Shown here in pieces: positions 1 to 11,376 of a stretch of 32,685 nt of DNA. The position numbers and the translations under genes are program-made. The notes below the pieces were generated by a model that was not told the DNA's origin, searched no databases, and saw only the letters and a list, made by a program, of their open reading frames with translations. The stretch comes from Clostridium sp. (lineage in GTDB: Bacteria > Bacillota > Clostridia > Clostridiales > Clostridiaceae), in assembly GCA_030626065.1 (NCBI GenBank), contig DAOUPR010000003.1, positions 1-32,685 of the forward strand. The letters are read 5' to 3'. The first letter of the stretch is position 1. Every line of letters begins with the position of its first letter.

Positions 1-1
1 A

Positions 2-1324
2 ACACAAATAGGCTCCAGTTTAGTAGGAGTTTTATATATTTTAGATGAACCAAGTATTGGATTGCATCAAAGAGATAATGATAGATTGATATCAACGTTA
101 AAGCAGCTAAAAGATATAGGAAATACTTTGATAGTAGTAGAGCATGATGAAGACACCATAAAGGAAGCTGATTTCATAGTTGACATTGGACCTAGAGCGG
201 GAGAACATGGTGGAGAAGTAATAGCGGCTGGTGATATTGATACTATTATGAATACTCAAAGATCTATAACGGGACAATATTTAAGAGGTATAAAGCGTAT
301 TGAAGTTCCTAAAGAAAGACGTAAGGGTAATGGAAAAATTATTACTGTTTCAGGAGCTAAAGAGAATAATTTAAAAAATATAGATGTCAAATTTCCTTTA
401 GGGAAATTCATATGTATTACTGGAGTTTCAGGTTCGGGGAAAAGTACATTGGTAAATGAAATTCTATTTAAAGGATTGAATAGAAAAATCAATAAATCAA
501 AGTATTTACCAGGAAAACATAAAGAAATAACAGGTTACGAAAATATAGATAAGATTATAAACATTGATCAAAGCCCTATAGGTAGGACTCCAAGATCTAA
601 TCCAGCTACTTATACAGGTTTATTTGATGTTATAAGAGGATTGTTTGCTAATACACCAGAATCCCGTATGAGAGGATATAAACCCGGGAGATTTAGTTTT
701 AATGTTAAAGGTGGAAGATGCGAGGCTTGTTCTGGCGACGGTATTATAAAAATTGAGATGCAATTTTTATCAGATGTTTATGTACCTTGTGAAATATGTA
801 AAGGTAAGAGATATAACAGAGAAACTTTGGCAGTTAGGTATAAAGGTAAAAATATTAGTGAAGTATTAGAAATGACAGTAGAAGAAGCTCTTGAGTTTTT
901 TGAAAATATACCGAGGGCAAAAAATAAACTTCAGACATTAATGGATGTTGGTTTAGGTTATGTTAGACTAGGTCAACCAAGTACACAGCTTTCAGGTGGT
1001 GAAGCTCAAAGGATAAAGTTAGCATCTGAATTATCTAAAAGAAGTACAGGGAAAACTTTTTATATATTAGATGAACCAACAACTGGTCTTCATATAGATG
1101 ATGTAAATAGATTGATAGAAATATTACAAAGGCTAGCAGATGGGGGAAATACAGTTCTTGTAATAGAACATAACTTGGATGTAATTAAAAGTTGTGATCA
1201 TATTGTTGACTTAGGTCCTGAGGGCGGAGATAAAGGTGGAGAAATTATTTGCACTGGAACGCCTGAAAAAGTAAAGGAAAATCAAAATTCCTATACAGGA
1301 TATTATTTGAAGAATATGTTATAA
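2..1324 (+). CDS. uvrA: UvrABC system protein A, C-terminal part (5' end outside the window)
   Basis: Frame is open from base 2 ([25 protein letters not shown]...). ABC signature [15 protein letters not shown], Walker A GVSGSGKS, zinc-finger [33 protein letters not shown]. The ORF-track start at 62 is internal. Confidence 0.97.
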   Translation, partial: TQIGSSLVGVLYILDEPSIGLHQRDNDRLISTLKQLKDIGNTLIVVEHDEDTIKEADFIVDIGPRAGEHGGEVIAAGDIDTIMNTQRSITGQYLRGIKRIEVPKERRKGNGKIITVSGAKENNLKNIDVKFPLGKFICITGVSGSGKSTLVNEILFKGLNRKINKSKYLPGKHKEITGYENIDKIINIDQSPIGRTPRSNPATYTGLFDVIRGLFANTPESRMRGYKPGRFSFNVKGGRCEACSGDGIIKIEMQFLSDVYVPCEICKGKRYNRETLAVRYKGKNISEVLEMTVEEALEFFENIPRAKNKLQTLMDVGLGYVRLGQPSTQLSGGEAQRIKLASELSKRSTGKTFYILDEPTTGLHIDDVNRLIEILQRLADGGNTVLVIEHNLDVIKSCDHIVDLGPEGGDKGGEIICTGTPEKVKENQNSYTGYYLKNML

Positions 1325-1364
1325 TAGAGTAAATTTAAAATACTTTATTAAAGCAGGTGGAGAT

Positions 1365-1859
1365 ATGCCTATTTTAAGTAAGTTGGGATTGGTTATTAGA
1401 TTTTTCATAGTAGTAATTATATATTTAATAATATTCTATTCCCTGAAAATTATGAAAAATGACCTTTCTCAAAGTTCCAATGGAAAACAGAATGACGAAA
1501 ATATGAAACAAAAAGATGTAGATATTGATACTGAAACGAATAAGCAAAAACGCCTTAAAATTGGTCTTGAAATACTAGAGATTTATAGAAAAGATAATGA
1601 TTTAAAAATAGGTAGTATTATACCTTTCCATAATAATCTAACAATAGGAAGACATAAGAAAAATAATATTTCATTGCCAGATCCTTATGTTTCTAAGTAT
1701 CATGCAAAGCTTTATAGAAAGAATGATAAGATATTGATAAAAGATAATAAAAGTACTAATGGTATTGAAGTTAATAATGATTTAATTAGGAAAGAACAAC
1801 AAGTTGAATATGGAGACATTATTAGAATAGGCAATTATACTTTTAGAGTGATAGGATAA
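1365..1859 (+). CDS. Membrane-anchored FHA-domain protein
   Basis: N-terminal hydrophobic segment, then FHA core IGRHKKNNISLPDPYVSKYHAKLYRKNDKILIKDNKSTNGIEVN. SD ggtgga upstream. Confidence 0.85.
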   Translation: MPILSKLGLVIRFFIVVIIYLIIFYSLKIMKNDLSQSSNGKQNDENMKQKDVDIDTETNKQKRLKIGLEILEIYRKDNDLKIGSIIPFHNNLTIGRHKKNNISLPDPYVSKYHAKLYRKNDKILIKDNKSTNGIEVNNDLIRKEQQVEYGDIIRIGNYTFRVIG

Positions 1860-1875
1860 AATGAGGAGTTTTTTT

Positions 1876-3177
1876 ATGTTACAGAAAATAGAAGAAAAAA
1901 AATTACTCAGGCTAACATATGTATTAGCCTGTTTATGTTTTGTTAATCTAAGTATACTTAAATGGCCTATTGATTTTAAAGCTATAGTATATGGCATAGT
2001 TATTATTTTTATTATTACATGGGGAAATTTTCTTTTGAGAAGATTCTTTCCAAATGGAGATAAATTTATTTACACATATGCATCAATACTTTCGATAATT
2101 GGAATTACTATGATATATCGAATAAATCCATCCTTGGCCTTTAGACAAATAATTATATTTTTGATAGGACAATTCACTTTTTTAGGAATTGTAATAATAT
2201 TACCAGGAATAAGGCGATATTGTAGATTGAAATATTTCTATTTAGTAGGAACTTTTATATTTATGTCTATGAGTACTTTTTTTGGAGTAGAGAAAAATGG
2301 TGCTCAAAACTGGGTGGAATTTGGAAATATCAATCTTAGTTCTTTTTCAGTGTTTAATTCTATTTTTGCTAAATTAGGTTTAAATGGAGAAGTTATATTA
2401 CCAGGGCTTAGTTTTCAACCATCTGAGGTAGGGAAAATTTTTTTGGTTGCGTATTTAGCGTCTTCTTTAAGGAAATATAAAGAAAGAAAAGATTTGTATT
2501 TGCCAGCGGCAGTTGTAGCAGCAAGCTTAGGGTTTATGGTTATACAGAAAGATTTAGGTAGTGCTTTGATAATTTTTGCTATTTCGGTAACTATGTTGTA
2601 TATTGCTACTTCAAATATAAAGTATATTTTATTGTGTATAATTCTTTCGTGTTTAGGTTCAACTTGTGGATATTATTTATTCTCTCATGTAAGAGTAAGG
2701 GTGAGTATTTGGATGAATCCTTGGGCAGATCCTTATGGAAAGGGATATCAAGTGGTCCAGTCATTAATTTCGATAGCTTCAGGTGGATTGTTTGGAACTG
2801 GACTAGGTTTAGGATATCCTAATACAGTACCGTATAGTTATTCGGATTTTATTTTTTCGGTTATTTGTGAAGAAATGGGTATGCTAACAGGCATAGCTGT
2901 TATTATAATTTATTTTTTATTATTTTATAGAAGTATTAGAGCTTCTATAGGAGCTAATGATAATTTTACAAAATTACTTTCTGTAGGTTATAGTTCAATG
3001 ATTGCGGCGCAAACTTTGGTTATAATTGGAGGCGTTATGAAGTTTATACCATTGACAGGAATTACTCTTCCTTTGGTAAGTTATGGAGGAAGTTCTATGG
3101 TAACAACATATATGGCTTTAGGGCTATTGCAGAAGATATCAGAGGAGGAATATTCTCTTGAACAATCTCTCGAATAA
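1876..3177 (+). CDS. FtsW/RodA/SpoVE-family peptidoglycan polymerase
   Basis: Multi-pass membrane protein with SEDS-type C-terminal motif PLTGITLPLVSYGGSSMV. SD gaggag favours ATG at 1876 over 1861. Confidence 0.92.
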   Translation: MLQKIEEKKLLRLTYVLACLCFVNLSILKWPIDFKAIVYGIVIIFIITWGNFLLRRFFPNGDKFIYTYASILSIIGITMIYRINPSLAFRQIIIFLIGQFTFLGIVIILPGIRRYCRLKYFYLVGTFIFMSMSTFFGVEKNGAQNWVEFGNINLSSFSVFNSIFAKLGLNGEVILPGLSFQPSEVGKIFLVAYLASSLRKYKERKDLYLPAAVVAASLGFMVIQKDLGSALIIFAISVTMLYIATSNIKYILLCIILSCLGSTCGYYLFSHVRVRVSIWMNPWADPYGKGYQVVQSLISIASGGLFGTGLGLGYPNTVPYSYSDFIFSVICEEMGMLTGIAVIIIYFLLFYRSIRASIGANDNFTKLLSVGYSSMIAAQTLVIIGGVMKFIPLTGITLPLVSYGGSSMVTTYMALGLLQKISEEEYSLEQSLE

Positions 3178-4618
3178 TATAAAAAAAGTAATTATTTTAT
3201 ATCTATTATTATTTTTAGCCACTATATCTGGAATGATATATTTTTTAATTGTACAGGCCGGAGAATTAGAAGAAAGCTCGTATAATAAAAGAATTTGGAT
3301 TGAAAGAGAAAAGGTTTCTAGGGGTACTATTTACGATAATGACAATGAAGTATTGGCTATAACAGATGAAAATGGCCAAAGAAAGTATCCAGATGGAGCT
3401 GCTTTTTCACATATAGTAGGATATTATAGAGTTAATGAGTCAATTGCGGGCTTAGAAAAACAATACGATAAATATTTAAGAGGAGATTGCTTTTTAGGTA
3501 TATCAGAATTAGTTGATAAGGTTGATAATGCTATAAAGGTCAAAGATAGTGATGATGGATTTATGGCTGATAAAGGCTATGATATAGTAACAACATTAGA
3601 TGCAGCTGTTCAAAAGAAAGCATATGATATGCTTGCAGGCGAAAATGGTGGTAATGGTGCAGTAGTTGCTATTGAGCCACAAACAGGGAAAGTTTTAGCT
3701 AGTGTATCATATCCAGCATTTAAGCCATTAGCGGATTCCTCAACGTGGCAAGGTTATAATAAGGACGAAAATGCCCCATTGTTTAACAGAGCTTTTTCAG
3801 GATTGTATCCACCAGGGTCTACATTCAAAATGGTTACACTGCTTTCAGCGTTGCAAAATATAGAAGATGTAGATCAAAGAGTTTTTCAAGATGATGGGAT
3901 AATAGTTTTTAATGATCAAGAGTCAATTTCAAACTCTCATGGAGCTATGGGAGAAATAAGTTTACAAAAAGCTTTTATTAAATCTAGTAATGTTGTATTT
4001 GGTGAACTTGGTATAGAATTAGGAAATGGAAACTTAAAGAATACTGCGGGACAATTATTTTTTAATAAAGAATTCAGCATTGATGGCTTTAGTGTTAAAG
4101 AAAGTAATTTTCCAACGTTAAGTAGTTGGGAAAAAGGAGATATTGCACAAAGTGCAATAGGTCAAGGGCAGGTAGTTGTATCACCAGCTCAAATGGCAAT
4201 TATTACTTCTATAATTGCTAATAATGGATTATATAAAGAACCATACATTGTTGAAAAAATAGTTAATGATAATGGATATGTAGTACAAGATAGAAGATTT
4301 TCTTCAAATAGTGTTAGAATAATTTCAGAAGAAAATGCTAAAGTAATTAAAAAATACATGAAAAAAGTTGTAGAAGATGATGAAGGAACTGGTAGTAGAA
4401 ATGCTCGAATAAGTGGAGTAGAGGTTTGTGGTAAAACGGGAACAGCACAATATGGAGATAAAACTGGAGATGAAACTCAAGAACATTCTTGGTTTGTTGC
4501 TTTTGCTCCGGCAGAACATCCAAAGATAGCTGTAGCTGTTATTGTAGAAGGTGGTGGGGCTGGCAGTGGAAAAGCAGCGATAATCGCCAGAAAAGTAATT
4601 ATAGAGGCTTTGAAATAA
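3158..4618 (+). CDS. Penicillin-binding protein transpeptidase (class B-like)
   Basis: TTG start with SD agaggagga; overlaps the ftsW-like gene by 20 nt. Transpeptidase motifs STFK, SSN and KTGTAQ. Confidence 0.92.
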   Translation: MNNLSNNIKKVIILYLLLFLATISGMIYFLIVQAGELEESSYNKRIWIEREKVSRGTIYDNDNEVLAITDENGQRKYPDGAAFSHIVGYYRVNESIAGLEKQYDKYLRGDCFLGISELVDKVDNAIKVKDSDDGFMADKGYDIVTTLDAAVQKKAYDMLAGENGGNGAVVAIEPQTGKVLASVSYPAFKPLADSSTWQGYNKDENAPLFNRAFSGLYPPGSTFKMVTLLSALQNIEDVDQRVFQDDGIIVFNDQESISNSHGAMGEISLQKAFIKSSNVVFGELGIELGNGNLKNTAGQLFFNKEFSIDGFSVKESNFPTLSSWEKGDIAQSAIGQGQVVVSPAQMAIITSIIANNGLYKEPYIVEKIVNDNGYVVQDRRFSSNSVRIISEENAKVIKKYMKKVVEDDEGTGSRNARISGVEVCGKTGTAQYGDKTGDETQEHSWFVAFAPAEHPKIAVAVIVEGGGAGSGKAAIIARKVIIEALK

Positions 4619-4627
4619 AATATTGAT

Positions 4628-4670
4628 AATATAGCAGCTTTTGTTGAAAAAGTTGCTATATTATTTTTTT
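4628..4670 (+). terminator. Rho-independent terminator after the PBP gene
   Basis: aatatagcagctttt-gttg-aaaaagttgctatatt stem followed by attttttt. Confidence 0.85.
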
Positions 4671-4769
4671 GTTCTTTAGAGCTTTCGTCTATGCTATAAA
4701 TTTTTCAAGGATTATTTATTTTTTACTAAACTAAATATTTTTTAATAGGAGGTAAGAAAATCATAAAAG

Positions 4770-4798
4770 ATGAACACATGTTCCTTTTGTGATATAAT
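4770..4798 (+). promoter_or_regulatory. LexA (SOS) box overlapping the -35 of a sigma-A-type promoter
   Basis: GAACACATGTTC at 4772-4783 fits the Gram-positive LexA core GAAC-RNRY-GTTC. TATAAT at 4793-4798 with 17 nt spacing to a -35-like ATGAAC at 4770-4775. Confidence 0.75.
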
Positions 4799-4986
4799 GT
4801 GAAGATAATAAATTATTATTTAAACTAAACTAATTTACTTAGCAAAAATTTTAATATCAACAGTATTCTAAAATATTACTTTTTATTAAAAGAAGTAGAC
4901 TAAATTATTCAAACAATAGTTTAAATATAAACATTATCTAAAAGTAGAGCGAAAAAATAGAACTTGACATAAGAGAAGGAGACATA

Positions 4987-5592
4987 ATGAGAGGAAAAAC
5001 ACATGCAGGAGTGGGAGCTGTAGCTTATATTGCTTTGTGTAATAAGCTTGGAGGATTTTCATATTTAGGATTATTAACTGTGACAGTAGCCGCATTGTTA
5101 CCAGATATAGACCATCCTAAAAGTACTTTTAATAAGTTTGTTTTGCCTATAAGGAATAAGAAAACAAAAGTTACTTTTTATTTATCTTTATCATTAATAA
5201 TATTTTGGTATGATACAATAGTGATAGGAGGAGAACCGGTATTAAAAGCACTTTCTCTTGTTAGTATAATGGCTGCATTTTCAACTCATAGAAATGGACT
5301 TAGTCATAGTATATTTGGTATGTTATTATATTCTTTAATAGTAGGTTATGTTTCTTTGAATTACAAAATAGAGAGACTTGTAGATTTTTTTATGATAGGT
5401 TATGCGTCACACTTGTTACTTGATTCCATGACTAAAATGGGTATTCCACTTTTCTATCCATTTAGAAAAAAGAAATTCAAGTTTTTGTTTACTATATCGA
5501 CTAATTCAAAAAAAGGAAAGATAATAGAAGAATCAATAATGATTTTGGGTTTAGTATATTTAATATATAAAGTTCCACATTTATTTAATTAA
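4987..5592 (+). CDS. YdjM-like membrane-bound metal-dependent hydrolase
   Basis: MRGKTHAGVGAVAY, LLPDIDHPKS, HRNGLSHS, ASHLLLDSMTKMGIPLFYPF motifs. SD agaaggag. Confidence 0.85.
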   Translation: MRGKTHAGVGAVAYIALCNKLGGFSYLGLLTVTVAALLPDIDHPKSTFNKFVLPIRNKKTKVTFYLSLSLIIFWYDTIVIGGEPVLKALSLVSIMAAFSTHRNGLSHSIFGMLLYSLIVGYVSLNYKIERLVDFFMIGYASHLLLDSMTKMGIPLFYPFRKKKFKFLFTISTNSKKGKIIEESIMILGLVYLIYKVPHLFN

Positions 5593-5618
5593 TGGTATCA
5601 TATATAGGGAGTGTTTAA

Positions 5619-7481
5619 ATGTTTGATTTTGAATTTCAAATAAAAAATCTTCCACAAAAACCTGGAGTTTACATTATGAAAAATTCTATGGGGGGAGTTA
5701 TTTATGTAGGGAAAGCTAAAAACCTGAAAAATAGAGTGACTCAATACTTTAGAAGTGGGAAGAATTCATCAGCTAAGGTTAAAGCAATGGTAAGTAATAT
5801 TGCTCAATTTGAATATATTATAACTGATTCTGAAATGGAAGCACTAATACTTGAATGTAATTTGATTAAGAAATATAAACCAAGATACAATATTTTATTG
5901 AAAGATGATAAACATTATCCTTTTATAAAAATAACTATAAATGAAGATTTCCCAAGAGTATTTGTAACTAGAAGAAAGTTAAAAGATGGAGCTAAATACT
6001 TTGGGCCATATCCTGCAGTAGCTGATGTACATGAAACTATGGAATTGTTGAAAAAGGTTTTTCCAATGAGAACATGTAGAAAATCTATTAAAGAGAATAT
6101 GGTAAAGGATAGGCCATGCTTGAATTATCATATAAAACTATGTAGTGGTCCTTGTGCAGGGGAAATATCTAAAGAAGAATATGGAGTAATGGTCTATAAA
6201 ATAATAGATCTTTTGAATGGGAAAGATATTGGATTAAAAGCAGAATTAAAAAGGAAGATGCTCGAAGCTTCCGACAATCTAGACTTTGAAAAGGCAGCAG
6301 ACCTTAGAGATAAAATAAATTCTATTGATAAAATAACACAAAGACAAATAATAATTTTGAAGAATTTTGAGAATGAAGATTTCATAAATTTACATATAGA
6401 AGAAGGCGTAAGCTGTGTTCAAATATTTTTTGTAAGAGATGGCAAAGTAATTGGTAATGAGCATTATATTTTTGAAGAAGTAATAGAAGAGAGTAAGGAA
6501 AGGATAATTGCTAATTTTATAAAAGAGTTTTATGGAGGAACTGCATATATACCAAAGAGTATATTTGTTCCTTTTATAGAGGATGGTTCGCTCTTAGAAG
6601 AATGGTTAACAGCAAAAAAAGGAACAAAAGTAAATATAAAAACACCTCAAAAGGGTGAAAAAAAGAAAATTATTAATTTAGTTAAGATAAATGCAAAGAA
6701 TGCTTATCAAAACTTTAGATTAGAATTATTAAAACAAAAGCGGGATGCAATATCAGTAGTTGAAGAGCTTAAAGATTTATTAGATTTAGACTATATTCCA
6801 GAGAGGATAGAAGCCTATGATATTTCAAATATTCAAGGTGTAGATTCTGTAGGAAGTATGGTAGTATTTGAAAATGGAAAGCCTAAAAATAGCGATTATA
6901 GGAGATTTAAAATTAAAACTGTTATAGGCGCAGATGACTATGGAAGTATGAGAGAAATTTTAACAAGAAGATTTAGTAGAGGGCTAGAAGAAGTAGAAAA
7001 GATAAAAGAAAAACATCTGGATATATCTTTGGGGAAATTTTGTTATTTTCCAGATTTGATTATGATGGATGGTGGTAAAGGTCAAGTCAATATCGCTTTA
7101 TCAGTTTTAGAAGAATTAAATATTAGCATACCGGTTGTTGGTATGGTAAAAGATGATAAACACAGAACTAGAGCATTAATATATAAAAATGAAGAAATTG
7201 AAATAAAAAGTAGAGGAATAGTTAATAAATTTGTAACAAGAGTTCAAGATGAAGTTCATAGGTTTGCAATTAGTTACCATAGAAGTTTGAGAGATAAGAA
7301 AAATCTTAAATCTGTTTTAGAGTCTATTCCTAATATAGGTAAATCAAGGAGACAGGAATTATTAAAGAAATTTGGTAGTGTTGAGAGAATTAAAAAGGCT
7401 AAATATGATGAATTAATAGAAACAAAATCAATAAATGATAAAGCGGCAAAAAGCATTTTAGAGTATTTTGGGAAGAAGTAA
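5619..7481 (+). CDS. uvrC: UvrABC system protein C
   Basis: GIY-YIG start LPQKPGVYIMKNSMGGVIYVGKAKNLKNRVTQYF, UVR region, C-terminal RNase H-like and HhH domains. Confidence 0.97.
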   Translation: MFDFEFQIKNLPQKPGVYIMKNSMGGVIYVGKAKNLKNRVTQYFRSGKNSSAKVKAMVSNIAQFEYIITDSEMEALILECNLIKKYKPRYNILLKDDKHYPFIKITINEDFPRVFVTRRKLKDGAKYFGPYPAVADVHETMELLKKVFPMRTCRKSIKENMVKDRPCLNYHIKLCSGPCAGEISKEEYGVMVYKIIDLLNGKDIGLKAELKRKMLEASDNLDFEKAADLRDKINSIDKITQRQIIILKNFENEDFINLHIEEGVSCVQIFFVRDGKVIGNEHYIFEEVIEESKERIIANFIKEFYGGTAYIPKSIFVPFIEDGSLLEEWLTAKKGTKVNIKTPQKGEKKKIINLVKINAKNAYQNFRLELLKQKRDAISVVEELKDLLDLDYIPERIEAYDISNIQGVDSVGSMVVFENGKPKNSDYRRFKIKTVIGADDYGSMREILTRRFSRGLEEVEKIKEKHLDISLGKFCYFPDLIMMDGGKGQVNIALSVLEELNISIPVVGMVKDDKHRTRALIYKNEEIEIKSRGIVNKFVTRVQDEVHRFAISYHRSLRDKKNLKSVLESIPNIGKSRRQELLKKFGSVERIKKAKYDELIETKSINDKAAKSILEYFGKK

Positions 7482-7502
7482 ATTTACAAGGAGGATCTTA
7501 AA

Positions 7503-8237
7503 ATGAAATTAGTGGCAGATTTGCATACACACACAATGGCAAGTGGGCATGCATATAGTACTTTAATGGAGAATGCAAAATATGCAGCATCAGTTGGAAT
7601 AGAGGTGTTAGGAACAACTGAGCATGGACCTCTTATGCATAGTGCTCCCCACATATGGCATTTTCACAATTATAAAATTTTACCAAGAGAATTATTCGGG
7701 GTAACTATGTTATATGGGTGTGAAGCGGACATTATAAATCAATATGGAGAGCTTGATATTCCGAAACAAACACAAAAAGAAATAGATATTATGATAGCTA
7801 GTATGCACGACCTTTGTTTTAGACCTATGGGTATTGAATTAAATACACAAGCATTTTTAAATGTTATGGATAATCCGTATTTGGATATTTTAGGACACAT
7901 AGGGAATCCTCAATATCCTATTAATGAAGAAGAAGTAGTAAAAAAAGCAAAGGAAAAAGATATCATAATCGAAATCAACAATAGTTCACTAGGTAAATCA
8001 AGACCTGGTAGCAGACCAATATGTAAAAGAGTGGCTGAATTGTGTAAAAAATATGGAACTAAGGTAATACTTAATACTGACTCTCATTTTTGTATGTCTA
8101 TAGGAAGTTTTCCATATTCAATGGAAATCGTAAATGAAGTGGGATTGACAGAAGATCAAATTATGAATACAAGTAAAGATAAAATAATTAAATATTTGAA
8201 GAATAAAGGTAAACTACAGGATATCAATCTTGATTAG
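7503..8237 (+). CDS. PHP-domain phosphatase/hydrolase (YcdX-like)
   Basis: DLHTHT start, TTEHGP, NTDSHF metal-site motifs. SD aggagg. Confidence 0.88.
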   Translation: MKLVADLHTHTMASGHAYSTLMENAKYAASVGIEVLGTTEHGPLMHSAPHIWHFHNYKILPRELFGVTMLYGCEADIINQYGELDIPKQTQKEIDIMIASMHDLCFRPMGIELNTQAFLNVMDNPYLDILGHIGNPQYPINEEEVVKKAKEKDIIIEINNSSLGKSRPGSRPICKRVAELCKKYGTKVILNTDSHFCMSIGSFPYSMEIVNEVGLTEDQIMNTSKDKIIKYLKNKGKLQDINLD

Positions 8238-8300
8238 TAGCATATATTTAAGTATACTAAAAATGTTATGGGTATTATTATAAGCTTAAGGAGATTATGA

Positions 8301-9221
8301 ATGATTAATAAAGATAAGATAGTAAAAAAAATGACAGAATTCATAGACATATCTAATGTACTTGTTGATGAACCTATGAAAAACCATACTTCTTTTAAAG
8401 TTGGTGGACCAGCAGATATTTTAGTGAATCCCAAGGATTATAAACAGGTAGAAAAAGCTATAAAATTATGTAAAGAAACTAATACAGAATATATTGTAAT
8501 AGGCAATGGTTCGAACTTGTTAGTAAAAGATGGTGGAATCAGAGGAGTAGTTGTTAAATTAACAAATCTTAATGAAATTCAAGTTAAAGGGAATTTGATG
8601 ATTGTGCAAGGTGGAGCTCAACTTACTAGAGTAAGTAAAAAAGCCTTAGAATTTGGATTGTCTGGGTTAGAATTTGCATGTGGTATTCCAGGCAGTATAG
8701 GCGGAGCAGTTACTATGAACGCTGGTGCATATGATGGTGAGATGAGTTATGTTATAAAAGAAGTAATAGTTCTTGATGAAAATGGTAATATACTTAAGCT
8801 GAATAAAGAACAACTGGATTTAGGATATAGAACTTCTGTAATACTAAATAAAAAGTATATAGTATTAGAAACAACACTTGTTTTAGAAAATAAAGATAAA
8901 GATGAAATTGAAAATAAAATGAGAGAGTTAATGCAAAGAAGAAAAGAAAAACAACCTTTAGAATTTCCATCAGCTGGTAGTACGTTTAAAAGACCAACGG
9001 GGTACTATGCAGGAAAGTTAGTTCAAGATTCTGGTTTAAAAGGTACTTCCGTAGGTGGTGCTGAAGTATCAGCGAAACATTCTGGATTTATTATTAATAA
9101 AGGTAATGCAACAGCAAATGATATATTGGAACTTATAGAATTAGTTCAAAATAAAGTAAAAGAGGATTTTGGGGTTGAATTATGTACTGAAGTAAGAATT
9201 ATAGGAGAAGAAATAAAATAA
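8301..9221 (+). CDS. murB: UDP-N-acetylenolpyruvoylglucosamine reductase
   Basis: [70 protein letters not shown]. Confidence 0.97.
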   Translation: MINKDKIVKKMTEFIDISNVLVDEPMKNHTSFKVGGPADILVNPKDYKQVEKAIKLCKETNTEYIVIGNGSNLLVKDGGIRGVVVKLTNLNEIQVKGNLMIVQGGAQLTRVSKKALEFGLSGLEFACGIPGSIGGAVTMNAGAYDGEMSYVIKEVIVLDENGNILKLNKEQLDLGYRTSVILNKKYIVLETTLVLENKDKDEIENKMRELMQRRKEKQPLEFPSAGSTFKRPTGYYAGKLVQDSGLKGTSVGGAEVSAKHSGFIINKGNATANDILELIELVQNKVKEDFGVELCTEVRIIGEEIK

Positions 9222-9281
9222 GTTTATTATTTTATTTTTCACGTGGATTATAGAGTTTTTACAGAAAAACTCTATATAAAT

Positions 9282-9315
9282 AAAAGACTGCTAATATATT
9301 GTTGGCAGTCTTTTA
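9282..9315 (+). terminator. Rho-independent terminator after murB
   Basis: aaaagactgc-taatatattgttg-gcagtctttta. A second hairpin atagagtttttacagaaaaactctat (9250-9275) lies just upstream. Confidence 0.75.
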
Positions 9316-9452
9316 TATTAGGCTATATTTTAAAGTGGTGTTGATATGAATAAGTCTTATTTTAGTGTTAATTAAAAATAATAACATGATATAATAAATT
9401 AAGACAAAATTGATTTTTTAAGAAGGATAGACTGAAAAATAGGAGGTTCATT

Positions 9453-10337
9453 ATGAAATTTGTAATTGTGACAGGACTATCAGGAGCAGGAAAAACAGAA
9501 GCAATTAGAAGTTTAGAAGATTTAGGCTATTTTTGTATAGATAATTTACCCCCAACATTAATACAGAAATTTGCAGAAGCAAGTTTTCAAACTAGTGGAA
9601 AGATAAGTAAAATTGCATTAGTTATAGATATAAGAGGCGGAGATTTTTTTGATGCTTTGTTTGAAAGCTTAAAATATTTAAAAGATAATGAATACTATTA
9701 TGAAATTTTATTTTTAGATGCAAGTGATGAGGTATTAGTAAAAAGATATAAAGAAACAAGAAGAAAACATCCACTAGCACCTGATGGTAGAATACTTACA
9801 GGAATAAAACTTGAGAGAGAAAAACTTAATGAAGTAAAGTATAGAGCAAATAATATTATTGATACATCTAAAATTAAACCTCGACAACTGAGGGAAAAAA
9901 TTAATAGAATTTATGCAGAAGAGGGACAAATAGAAAATCAACTAATTGTTACAATATTATCTTTTGGGTTTAAATATGGAATTCCTGTGGATTCTGATTT
10001 AGTATTTGATGTTAGATTTTTACCAAATCCCTTTTATATACCAGAATTAAAAAAGCATTCAGGCAATGATGAAGAAGTTTTTAATTATGTTTTAGGATTT
10101 GATGAAACAAAAGAGTTTATTAATAAATTAAATGATATGTTGGAGTTTTTGATTCCGCACTATTTAAAAGAGGGTAAACGTCAATTAATTATTTCTATTG
10201 GATGTACAGGAGGAAGACATCGATCTGTATCTATTGCCAATGAAATGCATAAAAAATTAAAAAAATGCGGACATAATGTTAGTATTGAGCATAGAGATAT
10301 ACATGAGGATGTTAAAAAGGGTGGAATTAAATTATGA
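9453..10337 (+). CDS. rapZ: RNase adapter / nucleotide-binding protein RapZ (YvcJ)
   Basis: [39 protein letters not shown]. Confidence 0.97.
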   Translation: MKFVIVTGLSGAGKTEAIRSLEDLGYFCIDNLPPTLIQKFAEASFQTSGKISKIALVIDIRGGDFFDALFESLKYLKDNEYYYEILFLDASDEVLVKRYKETRRKHPLAPDGRILTGIKLEREKLNEVKYRANNIIDTSKIKPRQLREKINRIYAEEGQIENQLIVTILSFGFKYGIPVDSDLVFDVRFLPNPFYIPELKKHSGNDEEVFNYVLGFDETKEFINKLNDMLEFLIPHYLKEGKRQLIISIGCTGGRHRSVSIANEMHKKLKKCGHNVSIEHRDIHEDVKKGGIKL

Positions 10338-11329
10338 TTGACTTAAAAAATAAAATACTATGCAAGGGCCCCAAAATAGTTGCTATTGGTGGTGGTACAG
10401 GACTATCTACAATATTAAGGGGTATTAAGGAATATACGTCTAATATCACAGCAATTGTTACGATGGGGGATGATGGTGGAGGGTCTGGTGTGTTAAGACA
10501 AGACCTTAAGATGCTTCCGCCAGGAGATATACGAAATTGTATAGTAGCATTAGCAGAAACTGAGCCCTTGATGAAAGAACTTTTGCAGTATAGATTTAAA
10601 GATGGAAAATTAAAAGATCAGAGTTTTGGTAATTTGTTTTTAGCAGCTATGGATGGCATATCGGATAATTTTCAGGAAGCTGTACAGAAAATGAGCTCAG
10701 TATTAGCTGTTACAGGTAAGGTTCTTCCAGTAACTTTAGAGGATATGGTATTGAAAGCAGAATTAGAAAATGGAAATATTATTTTAGGAGAATCAATAAT
10801 TCCAAAGGAAGTAATTAAACAAAAGAGTAAAGTTAAGAAACTTTATATAGAACCGTATGAGGCTAAAGCTTTAGAGGAATCAATACAAGCTATATTGGAA
10901 GCTGATGCAATAATTTTAGGCCCAGGAAGTCTTTATACAAGTATAATACCTAATCTCCTAGTAAAAGATATTGTAGAGTCAATATCTATTGCTAAAGGAG
11001 CTAAAATATATATAGCAAATGTGATGACTCAGCCAGGAGAAACAGATGATTATACATTAGAAGATCATTTAAGGGCATTGTATAATCACGCTAATTCGAA
11101 TATAATTGATTATGTTTTAATAAATAGTAATCAGGTGGGACAAGATGTAAGAAATAAATATTCAAAAGAAAAATCAATACCTATTAAATATGATAAAAAA
11201 TCATGTGAAGAGTTTGATGTTGAATATGTCGAAGGTGATATTGCATCTGTTGAGAATAACTTGATAAGGCACGATTCATATAAATTAGCAAGTTTAATAA
11301 TAGATATTATTGATAACAAGAAAAGATAA
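10334..11329 (+). CDS. yvcK: YvcK-family gluconeogenesis factor
   Basis: [43 protein letters not shown] overlaps the rapZ stop. Confidence 0.96.
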   Translation: MIDLKNKILCKGPKIVAIGGGTGLSTILRGIKEYTSNITAIVTMGDDGGGSGVLRQDLKMLPPGDIRNCIVALAETEPLMKELLQYRFKDGKLKDQSFGNLFLAAMDGISDNFQEAVQKMSSVLAVTGKVLPVTLEDMVLKAELENGNIILGESIIPKEVIKQKSKVKKLYIEPYEAKALEESIQAILEADAIILGPGSLYTSIIPNLLVKDIVESISIAKGAKIYIANVMTQPGETDDYTLEDHLRALYNHANSNIIDYVLINSNQVGQDVRNKYSKEKSIPIKYDKKSCEEFDVEYVEGDIASVENNLIRHDSYKLASLIIDIIDNKKR

Positions 11330-11376
11330 ATTATAGAGTTTCCACCGTGAAATTTTATAGCAAGGAGTAGAGTAAT

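Noticed and set aside
2634-2822. 62-aa ORF in another frame inside the ftsW-like gene
   Set aside because: Overlaps fully with a conserved CDS; out-of-frame artefact.
4964-4969. TTGACA as a -35 for the ydjM-like gene
   Set aside because: Only 17 nt from the start codon, leaving no room for a -10, TSS and RBS.
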